Under the pieces are notes generated by a model. It did no database searches. It was not told the origin of the DNA and was given only the letters and a program-made list of their open reading frames with translations. A stretch of 64,000 nucleotides of DNA from Symbiodinium natans (lineage: Eukaryota > Sar > Dinophyceae > Suessiales > Symbiodiniaceae): contig CAJNDS010002072.1 in NCBI GenBank assembly GCA_905221605.1, positions 245,501 through 309,500 of the forward strand, given 5' to 3'. This document shows positions 1-12,178 of the stretch, piece after piece. The position numbers and the translations under genes are program-made. How positions within the stretch are numbered: position 1 is the stretch's first letter; each line of letters begins with the position of its first letter.

Positions 1-514
1 GATTTAGGGTTTTAGGATTTAAGGTTTAGGGTCTAGGGTTAAGGGTCGGTTTTTAGTGGTTCATCCTGCAAGCCTTTGCCACCAAAAAAGGGTGTTTCCC
101 GAGGATTCGGTTCGGTGTGGAGGAGAACTTGCCACGCATTTTTTTGTCTTGCTCCTGGAGTTGGGTTGAATGAACATTGACCATGACATCTCAAGCCATA
201 CTTCGAATTCCAGGTCCGAAGCGTGGGTCTGGGTCCTTACACTAAACTTTGTCAATGGGCAAGCCTTGAGCCCTTTACCCTGCCTTCTTCTTTGTGGTAG
301 TCTTTTTCTTTGGCGGCGGTTCCGCCGACTCGTCTCGCTTCCTCATAGGCAGGCGCCAAGATCAGCAACCCTCTCTGAACGCTGGAAGTCTAGTTGAACC
401 CTGCACACCAGCTCTACTGAAGCCCATCATATGACCTTCAGCTGCAAGTATCTTACCCCCATGTCTGTTTGGGGCTTAGGGCTTAGGGTGTTTGAGCCTA
501 CCCTACACCCATAC

Positions 515-629
515 ATTGGGATGTTACAGCTTGTTATATTCTCTAACAGTCCTTAAATGGGGATTATCATAGAGGGGGGTACTATAATCCCTATTCAGGA
601 GCTGTTAGCATAAGGGGGAACATCCTAAC
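515..629. mobile_element. Family D MITE, diverged copy
   Basis: The ends TTGGGATGTTAC and GGGGGAACATCCTAA, and inner ACAGTCCTTAAATGGGGATTA, are shared with the other family D copies. Confidence 0.6.
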
Positions 630-857
630 CCATACACCCTACACCCTAAACCCTGAACCCCGAACCCTGAACCCTAAACCCAATACACCCCAAAGCCACA
701 TGCAGCCCGCGATGCTTGGTCTTTGATACCTCTTTCTTCTTGGTGGAGGTGTCGGCCTGAAGGAGGCTTTTGGGGGTTCGCCTACTATAGGGGCCTGAAA
801 AATAAGGAGAGTGTTGTGGGGTTTAGGGTTTAGAGTTTAGGAGACATACCATTGGGG

Positions 858-965
858 CCTTCCTAATTCGAAGAGGGTTTTGGGGGGTTATTGGAGTATA
901 CAGTATACATATAAAGGGGCCATAAGGGAAGACTACGAGTAATTATTCCGACCCCTATATTACAC
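858..965. mobile_element. Family K-related element
   Basis: It shares GGGGCCTTCCTAATTCG and GAGTAATTATTCCGACCCCT with the copy at 37949. The ends are degraded. Confidence 0.5.
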
Positions 966-1840
966 TCCCCCAAATACACCTCAACAAAACACCTCACATG
1001 CCCCCAAGATGGCAGCATTGAGGGTTTAAGGGTTTGGGGTTTGGGCCCTTTCGAGGGGGGCAGCGGGGGTTTTGGAGGGTAAGGTGTATCATGCAGATGC
1101 GGGCAACGAGCGAGGTCTGCACTCAGGAGATAGGCTAAGGCAATTACCCGGAACTCTCCTCCCCTCAACCAAAGTGTATACTATATAGGTACATGGACCT
1201 AAATAAGGCGTAGGGTTTAGGGTAAGGGTTTAGGGTTTCCTATTAGCCCGAAGGGTACATGGACACTTATAAGACAAGGTCGCGGATGCACAGCGGCTTG
1301 CGCGCTTTTCCACACCGTGTGCTGCGGCCCTACAGTCTTCTCAAAGCTGCGTAGTTGGAGCTTAGAGGGCTTGGTTAGAGAAATCATTATGCCCTTTAAG
1401 TAGGGGTAATGCACCCTACATATAATAACGCACACACACACACACCTCTTCAAGGCTATAGCGGTTGCTCCAGGTACAAGGTAGGATGCATCATGAGTTG
1501 TGAAGCCCAAACCCTAAATCCTACACCCAAAACCTTAACCCTCAACTCGAACCCTAAACCCTAAACCCCAAACCCCCGACCCTAAACCCCAAAGCGCCTC
1601 CTTCTTCTTGGTGACGGTCTTCTTCTTGGGTGGAGGATCCTCGTCTTCGGAGTCGTCCCGCTTCTTGGTCTTGGACTCCTTCTTCTTGGATTCCACCTCG
1701 CAGTTTGGGTATAGGGTTTAGGGTTTAGGGTTTAGGGTCTTGTGGGGAAGTCGGATTTGGGATATATATATATATATACACGCAGCTTGAGAAGCCTCGA
1801 TCCTACACTAACCCTACTGCTAGCAGCTGCTGAGCTAAGC

Positions 1841-1949
1841 CTTACTGTTGGTTAGTAGGGAATGGGGGGAATGAGGTACCTTATATAATCCCTTAAAGGG
1901 TATATATAGGGCCCTAAGTTTTCTTCATTCCCTGCTAAACCACAGTAAG
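1841..1949. mobile_element. Family E MITE (109 bp)
   Basis: The inverted ends are CTTACTGTTGGTTAGTAGGG and CCCTGCTAAACCACAGTAAG. The interior is palindromic around CCTTAAAGG. It is unrelated in sequence to family A but has the same length. Confidence 0.7.
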
Positions 1950-2564
1950 ACGTGCATGTATCGAAGTAGGGGCACACACATACTAACCTTGCTGCGAGGT
2001 CCACAGAAAACTGTCGAAGCGGAAAGTCGAGGGGGCCGTTGTTGTTTCTCAGTGCTTATACCTTACACACGGAGACTCTGCAAGCCATTATGACATGAGC
2101 GGCCAGATTACCAAACGAAGGAAAGCAAGACTTACAGCTTTCCCTGAGCTTGGGGTGTAGTGGAGGCTCCAGCTTCTCCCATCATCTTCTGCACCTCCAA
2201 CGCCTAAGAAGCCTTCCCCGCTCCAGAGCCTTCATGCACCGTGCCAATACCCTCCCACACTGCCTGCCTTGGCGAAGAACCCCAAGCCCTAAACCCTAAA
2301 CCTTATAAACCCTAAACCCTAAACCCTAAACCCTAAACCCTAAACCCTCAACTTCAACCTAAACCCATTTCCGAGGCTCCCGGCCGGCATCTTCGAGGCC
2401 CCAGATGTCGCAGGGCAGGCGTGAGGAGCTGGGCCGAGCAAAGCTATTGCTGGGAGCCCGCGCGCGGCGGCAGACATGTGGATCTCCCGCTATTCAGCTT
2501 CTTCAAGGCACCCTCCTGCCCCCCCCCCCCCCTCCTCCAAGTTTCCAGAAAGCCCAGAGTCTCT

Positions 2565-2719
2565 CCTAAACCCTAAACCCTAAACCCTAAACCCTAAACC
2601 CTAAACCCTAAACCCTAAACCCTAAACCCTACACCCTAAACCCTAAACCCTAAACCCTAAACCCTAAACCCTAAACCCTAAACCCTAAACCCTAAACCCT
2701 AAACCCTAAACCCTAAACC
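2565..2719 (-). repeat. Interstitial telomere-type array, about 22 CCCTAAA units
   Basis: Nearly perfect 7-base units with one variant (CCCTACA). This is one of the longest arrays in the window. Confidence 0.95.
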
Positions 2720-2772
2720 AAGCCCTAAACTTACCCACTTCTGAGCCCGGTACAGTACTGAGCTGCCGTAAA

Positions 2773-2897
2773 CCTTGGGATGTTCCCCCCTGGTACTAAC
2801 AGTCCTTAATAGGGATTCTACTACGGGTGGGTTTAGGGTTTAGGGTTTGGGGTTTAGGGTTTAGGGTTTAGGGGGTACTATAGTCCCCATCAGGGTT
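2773..2897. mobile_element. Family D MITE interrupted by a telomere-type array
   Basis: The left part (CTTGGGATGTTCCCCCCTGG, ACTAACAGTCCTTAATAGGG) and a right part (GGTACTATAGTCCCCATCAGGG) surround six TTTAGGG-like units at 2829-2872. Confidence 0.7.
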
Positions 2898-3080
2898 TAG
2901 GGTTTAGCGTTTAGGGTTGGATTTAAGGGCTCCTGATTCATGAATGGAAGGATTGTTAATATGCCAGCCAATGAGCCAGCCAAGTCTTTCTGCCGAAAGC
3001 GTCAAAGAGTTCCAACTTTTGGGCTCGCCAGTCTTTCGACAAGCCATCGAACTCATCACAACTGTCTTTGCTCCTCAAAA

Positions 3081-3189
3081 CCCTAAGGGTCCATGTACCT
3101 GACTATTATATACTTGGGCCTTAAAGCACTTCCTATATAGGGACTTTGGGGCCCAAGTATATAATAATGAGGTACATGGACCCTTAGGG
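3081..3189. mobile_element. Family A hairpin MITE, full length (109 bp)
   Basis: This is an almost perfect palindrome. It starts CCCTAAGGGTCCATGTACC and ends GGTACATGGACCCTTAGGG, with a centre near TATATAGG. Arms of about 50 bases pair along their whole length. It has no coding capacity, as expected of a non-autonomous DNA transposon. Confidence 0.85.
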
Positions 3190-4007
3190 AAATATATGTA
3201 CAGAAAGTTTGAGGTCGACGCTGCCCAAGGCAAACGTCCCATGCGACAGCGACGACCAGCGGAAGCAAATCCTGAAAATCAAAGATGCGCGCCGGCTGGA
3301 AATTGCGCCAGGCACGCTTCAAAATAGGCAACTGCCGATTGGCAGCATGTTGCTGGGCCCAAAGTCTGGATGTAAATGAGCCGTCGAGCGATTGCCAGAC
3401 TATGCTTTCACGACTCAGTGATGTCCACCCGGCATCCGAGCAACCTGCCACTCTAAAACCCTAAGCCCATAGAAACCAAGGTTCGCACAGCTCTGAAACT
3501 CTGAGTTTGCCATACGAGGCTGGTGGTCTCCATCTCTATATGGGCGTTTCCGGCATCTTGGAGGGTTTAGGGTTTTAAGCAAACACCCCCATGACGAACA
3601 ACCAAGCCCCCATAAGCCATGCACATATCACCAACATGATCGCTCCGTCCCTGAAAACGCCCGGACATGCAAACCCACCACCGCTTCAGTGTCACTTCTT
3701 TCGAGTTGCGAGTAGGAGGGGGGGGGGGGGTGGGTGGGAGGGGGCTGCCGAGAAACACTGCGCCTGTAGGAGGCTTTGGGAGGGCTTCTCTGAGCATGTG
3801 GGTGCTGATGGGCTGGGATTCGATTCAGCAGCGCAAGAAGAAGACCCTAAACCCTAAACCCTAAACCCTAAACCCAGAAACCAAGTCCCCGGCCCCCTCT
3901 TGAAACGGTCTCAAGGTGACGTCCAAGGAAGGTGGCAAGTCAGGGCCTCGTTTTGGGTGTGGAGAGGGTTAAAGAGCCTCATATGAGGGTTGAAGGTTTG
4001 GGGTATA

Positions 4008-4056
4008 GGGTTTAGGGTTTAGGGTTTAGGGTTTAGGGTTTAGGGTTTAGGGTTTA
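4008..4056 (+). repeat. Interstitial telomere-type array, TTTAGGG x7
   Basis: Seven units with degenerate edges. Confidence 0.9.
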
Positions 4057-4942
4057 GAGTCTATGGCGCGTGCGGCGTGGAAGTGTGTAAGGGGTTTGGG
4101 GAGTTTACAAGGCTCAGAGATTTGAAGGTTGAAAGGGTTTACAGGGTTTTGGGGGGGGAAGGAGCCGGCAAGTGACGCTAAACCCTAAACCCTAAAAACC
4201 CTAAAAACCCTAAACATAAAGGCTTGCTAGGTTCATGTACCTTCTTACTATGTGCTTTCTTCCCATTCTCTGCGAGCTGTGCGGCGTCAGCCCCAAACTC
4301 AAACCCTGAACCCCAAACCCTGAACACTAAACCCCTTGTCCCTAAACCCTGAAGCCTTGTCCCTAAACCCTGAACCCGGACCTAAACCCTAAACCCCAAA
4401 CCCTAAACCCAGGTTTGGGTTTCCCGGGTGTCAAGCTGCGATGTCCTGAGCTTGGTTCACGGGTTACATCTCATTTGGACAAGCCAAGCTGGAGGAGCCT
4501 ACATGCAGTCACAGAACCCTACAAGCCCTAAACCCTAAAGCCTTAAACCCTACTAAACCCTAAACCCGAAAACAACCCTAAACCCACTTAAACCCTAAGC
4601 CCTAAACCCAAAACCCGGTTCTGTAGTTTCTGAAGGTAGTTACATGGTCCCTTAATCTGCGCCCGCCATTGGGGAACTCCGAACCCTTAAATGCCCTCTA
4701 CAGAGCCTAGAAAACCCGAGGGCCTATACCGCAGCTATGGCAGCTATGGCAGCTCTGGGCTTTCCAGCGCAGACTCCCAACCCAAAAAGCCCTAAACCGT
4801 AAACCCTATAAACCCTTAACCCTAAACACTAACCCTAAACCCTAAACCCGAAACCCTAAACCACCGCTCCCAACACCGAGGATGCCACAGCGGAGTCGTT
4901 GCGGTGGCCTGTGCACTACCAGCGTGTGGGGCTGCGCCTTTG

Positions 4943-4994
4943 GGTTTAGGGTTTAGGGTTTAGGGTTTAGGGTTTAGGGTTTAGGGTTTAGGGT
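4943..4994 (+). repeat. Interstitial telomere-type array, TTTAGGG x7
   Basis: Perfect units bounded abruptly by unique GC-rich DNA on the left. Confidence 0.9.
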
Positions 4995-5649
4995 GCAGGG
5001 TTTCGACGGAAGAAGACACTCGGACATATAGCAACTGCATACTCTGTTTTAGACATGTCTACAAACATAGTATCCAGTTGCAACAGTCAGACGTTCTCTT
5101 ACAGAAGATTCACTCGGCCCTTCACTGCCGAGCAGTTTTTTTCTTTTTTTGTCAGTCCTCTCTCTCTCTCTCTCCCTCTCCCTCTCTTATATATATATAT
5201 ACAGATATAGTGTGTTGGTATACTGTTCGTATTCTTGTTTGATGTGCTGAATGCGCAACACAACTTTTAGTCACAAGCATTTCCATAAACTCGATGTCTT
5301 TTCCACAGCGCGGAAGCCATGCTCACATGAGAAGGTCGTTGCCCCCTAAACCCTAAACCCTCAACCCTAAACCCCAAACCCGAAACCCTAAACCCTAAAC
5401 CCTTTAGAACCTTGTCTCAATATTCACGTGGGCTTTTATGACTGGAAAAGAGCAAGTATTTCCTAAGGGGGGGCTATAGGCGAGACAAATGAACATTCGC
5501 AGCTGTCTGCTGAGTTCTCGGCATCTCTTCACTGGCTTGGAACATCCCCAACCTTGCCAAGGAGCTTGCTCTTTTTGGGGTTTAGGGTTTAGGGTTTAGG
5601 GTATAGGGTTTAGGGTTTAGGGCAAAATGTGGACCGTAACAGGGCCGCG

Positions 5650-6000
5650 ACACCAGCAGACTCAGAACAGCCATCAGCAACGCTGGCCGGCTCAGCAACA
5701 TCGCATTCCAATCAATTGAAAGCTAGCACTAATACAACGATAATCTATATATATATATATATGTATGTCTATAATTTGTACTAAATTCTATAAACGTTCA
5801 TAAAGAAGTAGATATATATAGACAGACATAAACAGACACACAAATATGTAGCTGTATATAGATATATATATATATATTATCTATATCTATCTATCTTAGA
5901 ATTTAGAATTATATATATATATATATATTTATTTATTTATTTTTATTTATACTTACATATACATACATTATTCTGTATATAACTTCATGTATATAAATAC
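5650..6000. repeat. AT-rich microsatellite zone
   Basis: Several runs of TA dinucleotides and ATTT units; no gene. Confidence 0.8.
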
Positions 6001-6431
6001 ACAATGCCGCACCGCGCACCTCTGGAGATCCTCCCGCCTCGCCCGGCCGAAGCTGCAGCCAGGTCCACCCTGGCGAACTTCCAGATTTAGGGCCTGCTGC
6101 GAACTCCAAAATAGGGGGGTTTGGGGTTTAGGGTTTTGGGTTTGGGGTTTGGGTTTCTTTTGTTTGGGTTTGGGGGTTTGGGGTTTAGGGATGCGAACTC
6201 TAGTGTACCTGAATCACCTGAAGGATCCAATATAGTTCCTGTTTAGTTTTAGGGGGTTTATGGTATACTACACAAAACCTGCTACATTGGGACCGAGCCT
6301 TTAGGCATGGGGTTTAGAGTCTGTAAGGTTTTGGGGTTTCGACTTTCACACTCGCCCGAGGCAGGCAAGGGTTCAGAAGGTAGGTGCGCATTGCGATACC
6401 TTGTACGTCAATATTTGTTTCTGAAGTTTAC

Positions 6432-6540
6432 CCCTAAGGGTCCATGTACCTTATTATTATGTACTTTGGCCCCAAAGTCCCTATATAGGAGGTGCTTTAA
6501 GGCCCAAGTATATAATAATCAGGTACATGGACCCTTAGGG
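6432..6540. mobile_element. Family A hairpin MITE, full length, inverted orientation
   Basis: It has the same 109-bp length and termini as the copy at 3081. The internal order (CCCCAAAG before CTTTAAGG) is reversed, so it is inserted in the opposite direction. Confidence 0.85.
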
Positions 6541-6812
6541 TACCTGTGCGTCCTTGCAACCCAAGACAAGCAAGCATTGCTGCGACAGCCTTCCCGCGCG
6601 CGCCGCCCAAAGACCTTCCAAGCGGAGTCGCTGAATGCTGCCGCAACGAAACTCCACACCACGCGTCATATGCCGCAGTGACGAGCACACACAAAAAATG
6701 CCACGCGACTCCATCAGACTGTCTGTGGATCCCTGCCTGGCCGAACGCAACCCTTCACAGCTGCGAACACCTCGTCGAGGGTTTGCGCGCTTCCATCCTG
6801 ATTCAGGACGGA

Positions 6813-6915
6813 CTTACGGTTGGTTAGTAGGGACTGAGGTACCCTATCTAATCCTGCAAAGGGTATAGGAATATAGGGTACCTCATTCCCTCAGTCCCTA
6901 CTGACCAAGGCTGAA
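6813..6915. mobile_element. Family E MITE, diverged copy
   Basis: The left end CTTACGGTTGGTTAGTAGGG and right part TCAGTCCCTACTGACCAAGG form a hairpin. The inner GAGGTACCCTATCTAATCC is shared with the copy at 1841. Confidence 0.65.
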
Positions 6916-7029
6916 GGAAAAACGATGGCCTCGACCGCTATGTTCATGTCTTGGTCCTGACTGGGGATCGTACGTTCTTGCCGCGCAATGCTCCATGCAG
7001 GACCTGGGTGTCGTCATGTAGATTTTCAT

Positions 7030-7200
7030 TTTGAGGATTTGTGTAATGACTGCTCAATGAAATCAATCAGATTCATGTCATGTGCATGATTCTTTTCGGG
7101 CCATCGACGCTTCGTGAAGGTGACTTCTGCAAACTCCAGACAAGATGCTGCTGTGCAACGTGGACGAGCAACGCGCATGCTCTCGCGATTGGACCGGGTA
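7030..7200 (-). pseudogene. Possible remnant of a Tc1/mariner-like transposase (C-terminal catalytic part)
   Basis: On the minus strand one frame reads ARPRCTAASCLEF, then about 10 residues later WPEKNHAHDMNLIDFIEQSL. This resembles the second and third catalytic blocks of Tc1/mariner (IS630-type) transposases, usually written DNARPHTA and WPxxSPDLNPIE. The resemblance is partial: the first Asp is lost and the HDMN block replaces PDLN. No intact frame, terminal inverted repeats or N-terminal DNA-binding region were found around it. It could be a chance match. Confidence 0.3.
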
Positions 7201-7907
7201 GGATCCAGGGCCTCGTGCGCCACAACCGTGCCGCACCCTACGCCGTTCCAGACTTCAGCTGTGGGCGGCACCAACCTTGCTTGCAACCATGATGTTTTCG
7301 GATTGCCGCGGCCTGCACAAGGCAGGTCAGAATTGTGACGCATGGTTTGGGGAGCAAATTGCTGCAAACCTTACGGCATATAACATTCGGCTACCCGTGT
7401 CTGGGAGGCCTGATGGAATAAGCTGGCGCACTTGGCTCCACTGCTTGGCGACCCGGATTGTATCCTGTTCTGGCCCGCATTGAACAAGCCATACACAAGC
7501 CATACAGTACCTGTCCCGCTAACCATGTCTTGGTGTCGCGCGCATTGGACCTGGCGATTCCGCACAAAGGGCCGTCTGCCTCGGAAAAGCAAAAACAACT
7601 CGCAAGCGATGCGGTGACACATGCATCGTGCTAAATCGTGCTAAATCGCTTCTTGGCCTGCGCAACAGAAGCATTACTAAGCAAAGGGCACATCAGGTTG
7701 TAACAGAATTGCGTTCCTACGCGTCAATAAAATGGCCGCTGAAAGCTCTTGAAAGCACGTGTTGCGAAACCACCCAATGGACCACCAAAAAGCCAAAGCT
7801 TTTCGCCAGGTTGCACTCTGCGCGCTCGCGTGGTGTGTGTGTAATTATCTGTATATGTGATGTGTGAACGTGTGAACGTGTGAATGTGTGTAATTATATG
7901 TGTAATT

Positions 7908-8195
7908 CTGAATATATATAAATAAATAAATAAATAAATATATATATATATATATATATATAATGTGTGTGTGTGTGTGCATGTGTGTGTGTGTGTGTTG
8001 TGTGTGTGTGTGTGTGTGTTGTTGGTGTGTGCGTGTGTGGGTGTGTGGGTGTGTGGGTGTGTGGGTGTGTGGGTGTGTGGGTGTGTGGGTGTGTGGGTGT
8101 GTGGGTGTGTGGGGGTGTGGGGGTGTGGGTGTGTGGGGGCGAGGGTGCGTGGGTGGGTGAGTGGGTAGGTGGGTGTGTGTGTGTGTGTGTGTTCA
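7908..8195. repeat. AT and GT microsatellites with a TGTGTGGG octamer array
   Basis: AAAT and TA runs (7916-7962) pass into GT repeats (7963-8030), about nine TGTGTGGG units (8034-8115) and a GT tail. The open frames here are pure repeat artefacts. Confidence 0.9.
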
Positions 8196-9013
8196 AGAGA
8201 ACCATGGCAAAGCAGGGTCCTCGACGCTCGTCCAATCACCGCACTTCCCGGACGTGGAAGCAAATCGGCCTGCCACGGAGCAATGGCTCAACCAACCTTA
8301 AATGGGGACCCCTTGTGTCCCTTCTGAAAGCAACAGGCTCACATTAATTTCTGAACCTTTCAAGGGAAGTAAGGGACTTTATTGAGGGCCTGTGTAACTA
8401 CCCTTAGATGATAAGCCAGGCGCAAAAGTCACCCGGAACAAAAGGGTGCCCTTTGTGGTGTAGAGGGGTTGAAAAGGGAACCTAAACCTTACACATAAAG
8501 GGAAAACGTGCCTACTCAGTGGGTCCTAGTAGAAGTGCGTTCCCGCACAATCATGCGTGGAACGCATCCAGTTGGAAATTGCGACGCCATGGCGGATCCG
8601 TGGCCAGTGAGTATAGTTCAATGCGTTTGGGCAACGGTTGGGCAATACTTGGACGCAAATATCACACACACAACTAGTTAAACCTCAAGATTTTTGAACG
8701 AGCCTGTCGTGGAGCCGGTACATTCGCCACCAAATCACTCACAAAGGCCTGCCGCCTGAAGAGTAGCGAAGCAATGGATGCCCACAAGGGAGAAAAAACA
8801 CATGCTTGAACCTGCTGAGGCAAAAACGCAGGTGCTGAACACGGGCGCTCGCTTTTCCTGCACAGGGTCGGGGGACCCCAAACAAGAATCATGCGCAACA
8901 ATTCCTTCCAGGATGGGCTCTTCTGCCCTATTGATGACCCTGCAAGAGGCCGTAATTATAGGGTTGATTACAAGCATTACAAGGCGCAGAAACCTATCCG
9001 GGTTCTTGAAAAT
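8196..9013. other. Unique DNA, no gene recognised
   Basis: Short frames only. A degraded family C-like block (GGGTGCCCTTTG, GGGAACCTAAACC) lies around 8450-8500. Confidence 0.5.
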
Positions 9014-9122
9014 CCCTAAGGGTCCATGTACCTGATTATTATATACTTGGGCCTTAAAGTACTTCCTATATAGGGACTTTGGGGCCCAAGTATATAATAA
9101 TGAGGTACATGGACCCTTAGGG
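9014..9122. mobile_element. Family A hairpin MITE, full length
   Basis: This 109-bp copy differs from the one at 3081 by only a few bases, suggesting relatively recent spread. Confidence 0.85.
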
Positions 9123-9665
9123 AATGCGTTTTCTCAAGCAGCAGTGTCCCGAAGCTGCAGCTCCGGCTTTTGCGCTGCCGAAGCGGCCTCGGCAATGGAG
9201 GTGCTCGCCCCCCTACGCCCTGGCTGTAGAGTATACCAGTATGGGCTGTTATACCCTGCAATTCCTTAAAAAGGCCTTTGATGGGGTTCATTTGGGGGAT
9301 TGTAAGCATGTTTAAGCCATCTCCTGGTAGAATAATTTATCTTGCCAAGCTTCGTATAAGTAGCCGGGCCGGGGGATGCGGCCCCCAAGAGGTCCTCACA
9401 GAAGAAGTCGCGCTGGTGGGCGCCCGTTGAAGGCACAAAAACAAGAGTCCTGCTGGTGCCGCTTGGACACGTGAAGCTTCTTAGCCGTTGCTCGAGAAGC
9501 CCTGGCACCAATGCGCGAGACAAAACATGACACAACGCATTGGAGGCTGAAGGTTACCACTTGTGTACGATGTGCTCGCCTGCTTTCGTGAGTGCTGCAA
9601 TATTAAAAGATGCTAAATTACTAGGTGGTATGGTGCTTGCACAACATGACATGACAACGCCAACA
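9123..9665. other. Unique DNA, no gene recognised
   Basis: Open frames on both strands are short and without motifs. No telomere-type units until 9667. Confidence 0.5.
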
Positions 9666-9835
9666 ATAAACCCTAAACCCTAAACCCATAGACCCATAGA
9701 CCCTAAACCCTGCAATGGAGTGCGCCTTGGCAAACTCCAGCTTGGACATGACGGCTTCGTCGAGCTCACCTTCCGTGCCAGCACCAACGAGACCCCCTCC
9801 CGAAAAAAAAATAATAAATTAAAACAAAATTAAAT

Positions 9836-9925
9836 AAATAAATATATATATATATATATATAATATTAATTCTGATAAGAATAATCATAATAATAATACT
9901 AATAATGCTAGTGCTAATATTAATA
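9836..9925. repeat. AT-rich microsatellite
   Basis: AAAT and TA runs followed by AATAAT-type sequence. Confidence 0.8.
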
Positions 9926-9974
9926 GTCATAATTTGGTGCCTGCGTGGGCCTCTTTCATTGTGGGTACCCACAC

Positions 9975-11245
9975 AGTGCTTCGAACTATATATAAAATCC
10001 TTGGAACTATATATAGAACCCTTGGAGTAATTTATACATCCCTGTGCCTTACCAGCAGCCTGCCGGCCCATAAGGCGGCGATGAGAGCGGAAGAGGGTGA
10101 GAGAGAGAGAGAGAGAGCGTGGGAGAGCGACAGAGAGAGGGACTGTGGCACCTCAACCCGCACGGCGAAAGTATGGTCATATGAAAAATACGACGTGACA
10201 TAAACTGATGACATATGTGACATGATGTGACATGATGTTATCATATCAACTAGCTATACTGCATGGTCAATATATAGCTCAGAACGGCTCCGAGCGGTTC
10301 CGCACTACTTATTAATATATAGTTCAGAACGGTTCCGAGCGGTTCCGCACCATATATAACCCCCCGGACTATCTCGAACGATTTGGAACTATTTCGAACT
10401 ATTTCGGTTTTTCAGCTGGAAGAAGTTATATATCGTTCAGAACAGTTCCGAGCGGTTCCGCACTATTTATCCATATATAGCGCAGAACGGTTCCGAGCGG
10501 TTCCGCCCTATATTTTGTCGCCACTTTGCTTCGACCTTGATTTATTCGTATATAGCAGGCTTGGCGCTGTCCACGGAGGGAAGTGGGGAACACAAAGAGG
10601 CTGACCGCAGCGTATGGCTTTTTGAATTTCATTTTACATGTTCGAACCATTTATACATTTGCTGGAACTATATATAAATTGCCTCGAACTATATATAAAT
10701 TTGCTGGAGCTAAATATAAATTGCCTCGAACTATATATGAGCAACCTGGATCCTGAGACCCCAGAAAGTTGCAAGCGGCCCCCAAACCGAGCGGCGCCCA
10801 AACCCAGCCCCATCGAACCCCCCACGTTTTGTCCTTGGAAACTGAGAGTCGCTCAGAGTCGGGGTGGAGGCGGAGGTGGTGGTGGGGTTGGCAGCTTTGG
10901 GCAAGCCGTCGCAGTCGAAGACATAGCTTTGGATGCTGTCGATGCCATGTGAGCCCTGGTCACAGCGCTCGATGATTCATCTTGCGCTGACGGTCCTGGT
11001 GTCGGTTTTCGTCTGACGACCCTCACGCGTCTTCGAGCTTTGACTCTGACCCGTTTCACACACCGGTTGTAGCATGTGGCTTGCAGCATCCCGGCGCGTC
11101 ATAGAATCGATAATGTACTTCACTTAGCTTGTCCTATCCGGGCTTGCGCCGAATTGGCGGCCTATTTATAGTAACAGGAACACCGCAGGGGGACATTTCA
11201 TTTATATATAGTTCGCAGAGATTCATATATAGTTCGGGCCTTCTA
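9975..11245. repeat. Zone of GAACTATATATA and GAACGGTTCCGAGCGGTTCCG repeats
   Basis: Four copies of CAGAACGGTTCCGAGCGGTT lie near 10273-10300, 10322-10350, 10437-10465 and 10482-10510. TCGAACTATATATAAA-type units occur at 9978-10035, 10650-10740 and 11200-11240. A GA microsatellite lies at 10097-10120. The open frames rich in YSS/FIYSS come from these units. Confidence 0.75.
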
Positions 11246-12178
11246 ACAATAACCCCCTCACAAAGAGGCCGATGCAGCTATCAAGTCATAATGTGGCCCT
11301 TCCCGATCCTTCCCATACCAAACTCTGCAGCTTGGCGCCTCCAGCCCACCATCAGCCAAATTCTCATTGAGCATGATATAATTATGCTGTGATGAATGAG
11401 GACGCATTCTGGCCGCGTGCTCGTGCGATGGATGTCTGCTTGGCAGCTGGGCATACAACGCCATGTTTACCCACAACCCATCGCACACTCTGAGCATCTC
11501 TGAGCCATCGTGGGGGTGAGTGCGGGATGGTCGCATAACATAGAAGAACTCTTCTTGGGCGTTCAACTTTTATGAAAGTTTTATGAACGTCGTACTGAGC
11601 CTTAGGTGGGCTGCACCGATCCAAGTTCATAGGGGTACGAGCTTAGAACCCTACTTATACGTACCCATGAACCTTCAAGTAGGCGTGTTGCAAGACTGCA
11701 CACATCTGGCAGAACACCTTGCAAGCAAAGACTTTAGCTCCGATACGGTACGCTCAAGCAAAACCCAAACCGTATCCAGCTCCCAACACTTCTGCTATGA
11801 AACCGTCTCCCATCCTACTTGTGCTTTCATACAAACTGAGTATGAGATGCCGGTTGCTTCTGGCCTACACTGTCACTTTTGGAGTTTTTTGGAGTCAAAG
11901 ATACCCAAACGCAAAAGAAGGCAACATGTATAAGTATTGAGCCAAGAGGGCATTGCTGAATTTGCGTTGTCTCTTGTATTTTGGTAAAGCCCTGTAGCCG
12001 TGGTTCCAAGGGTCACTTTTGAGCCGCCCTCACACGTAGGTGCGAAGTGTACGCTAAAGCTGGCTGCTCGCACGTCGCGGCCTAAAGCTGGAAAGCGCGA
12101 CATACGCGCTGGTCCGAGCGACGGCGAGGTCCATTGTGTGTACAACAGCCCAACACAAGTACTCCTAGCATCGTTACA
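11246..12178. other. Unique DNA downstream of the transporter, no gene recognised
   Basis: Frames of up to 116 codons lack motifs and overlap on both strands. Confidence 0.5.

Larger units (their letters stand above)
1..5650. repeat. Region dense in interstitial telomere-type repeats, no gene recognised
   Basis: TTTAGGG and CCCTAAA runs of 3-22 units alternate in orientation and are separated by unique stretches of 50-400 bases. A pyrimidine- and TA-rich microsatellite lies at 5158-5205. No credible protein gene was found. Confidence 0.85.

Noticed and set aside
1-60. True chromosome end (telomere) at the start of the window
   Set aside because: The units are few and degenerate and are followed by the same mixed pattern seen throughout; nothing marks a terminus.
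3083-3451. Minus-strand ORF of about 120 codons overlapping a family A MITE
   Set aside because: A third of it is MITE sequence, it lacks an ATG start and shows no motif.
10261-10520. Regularly repeated GAACGGTTCCGAGCGGTTCCG units as a CRISPR array
   Set aside because: Spacing is irregular, no Cas genes exist and the window is eukaryotic.
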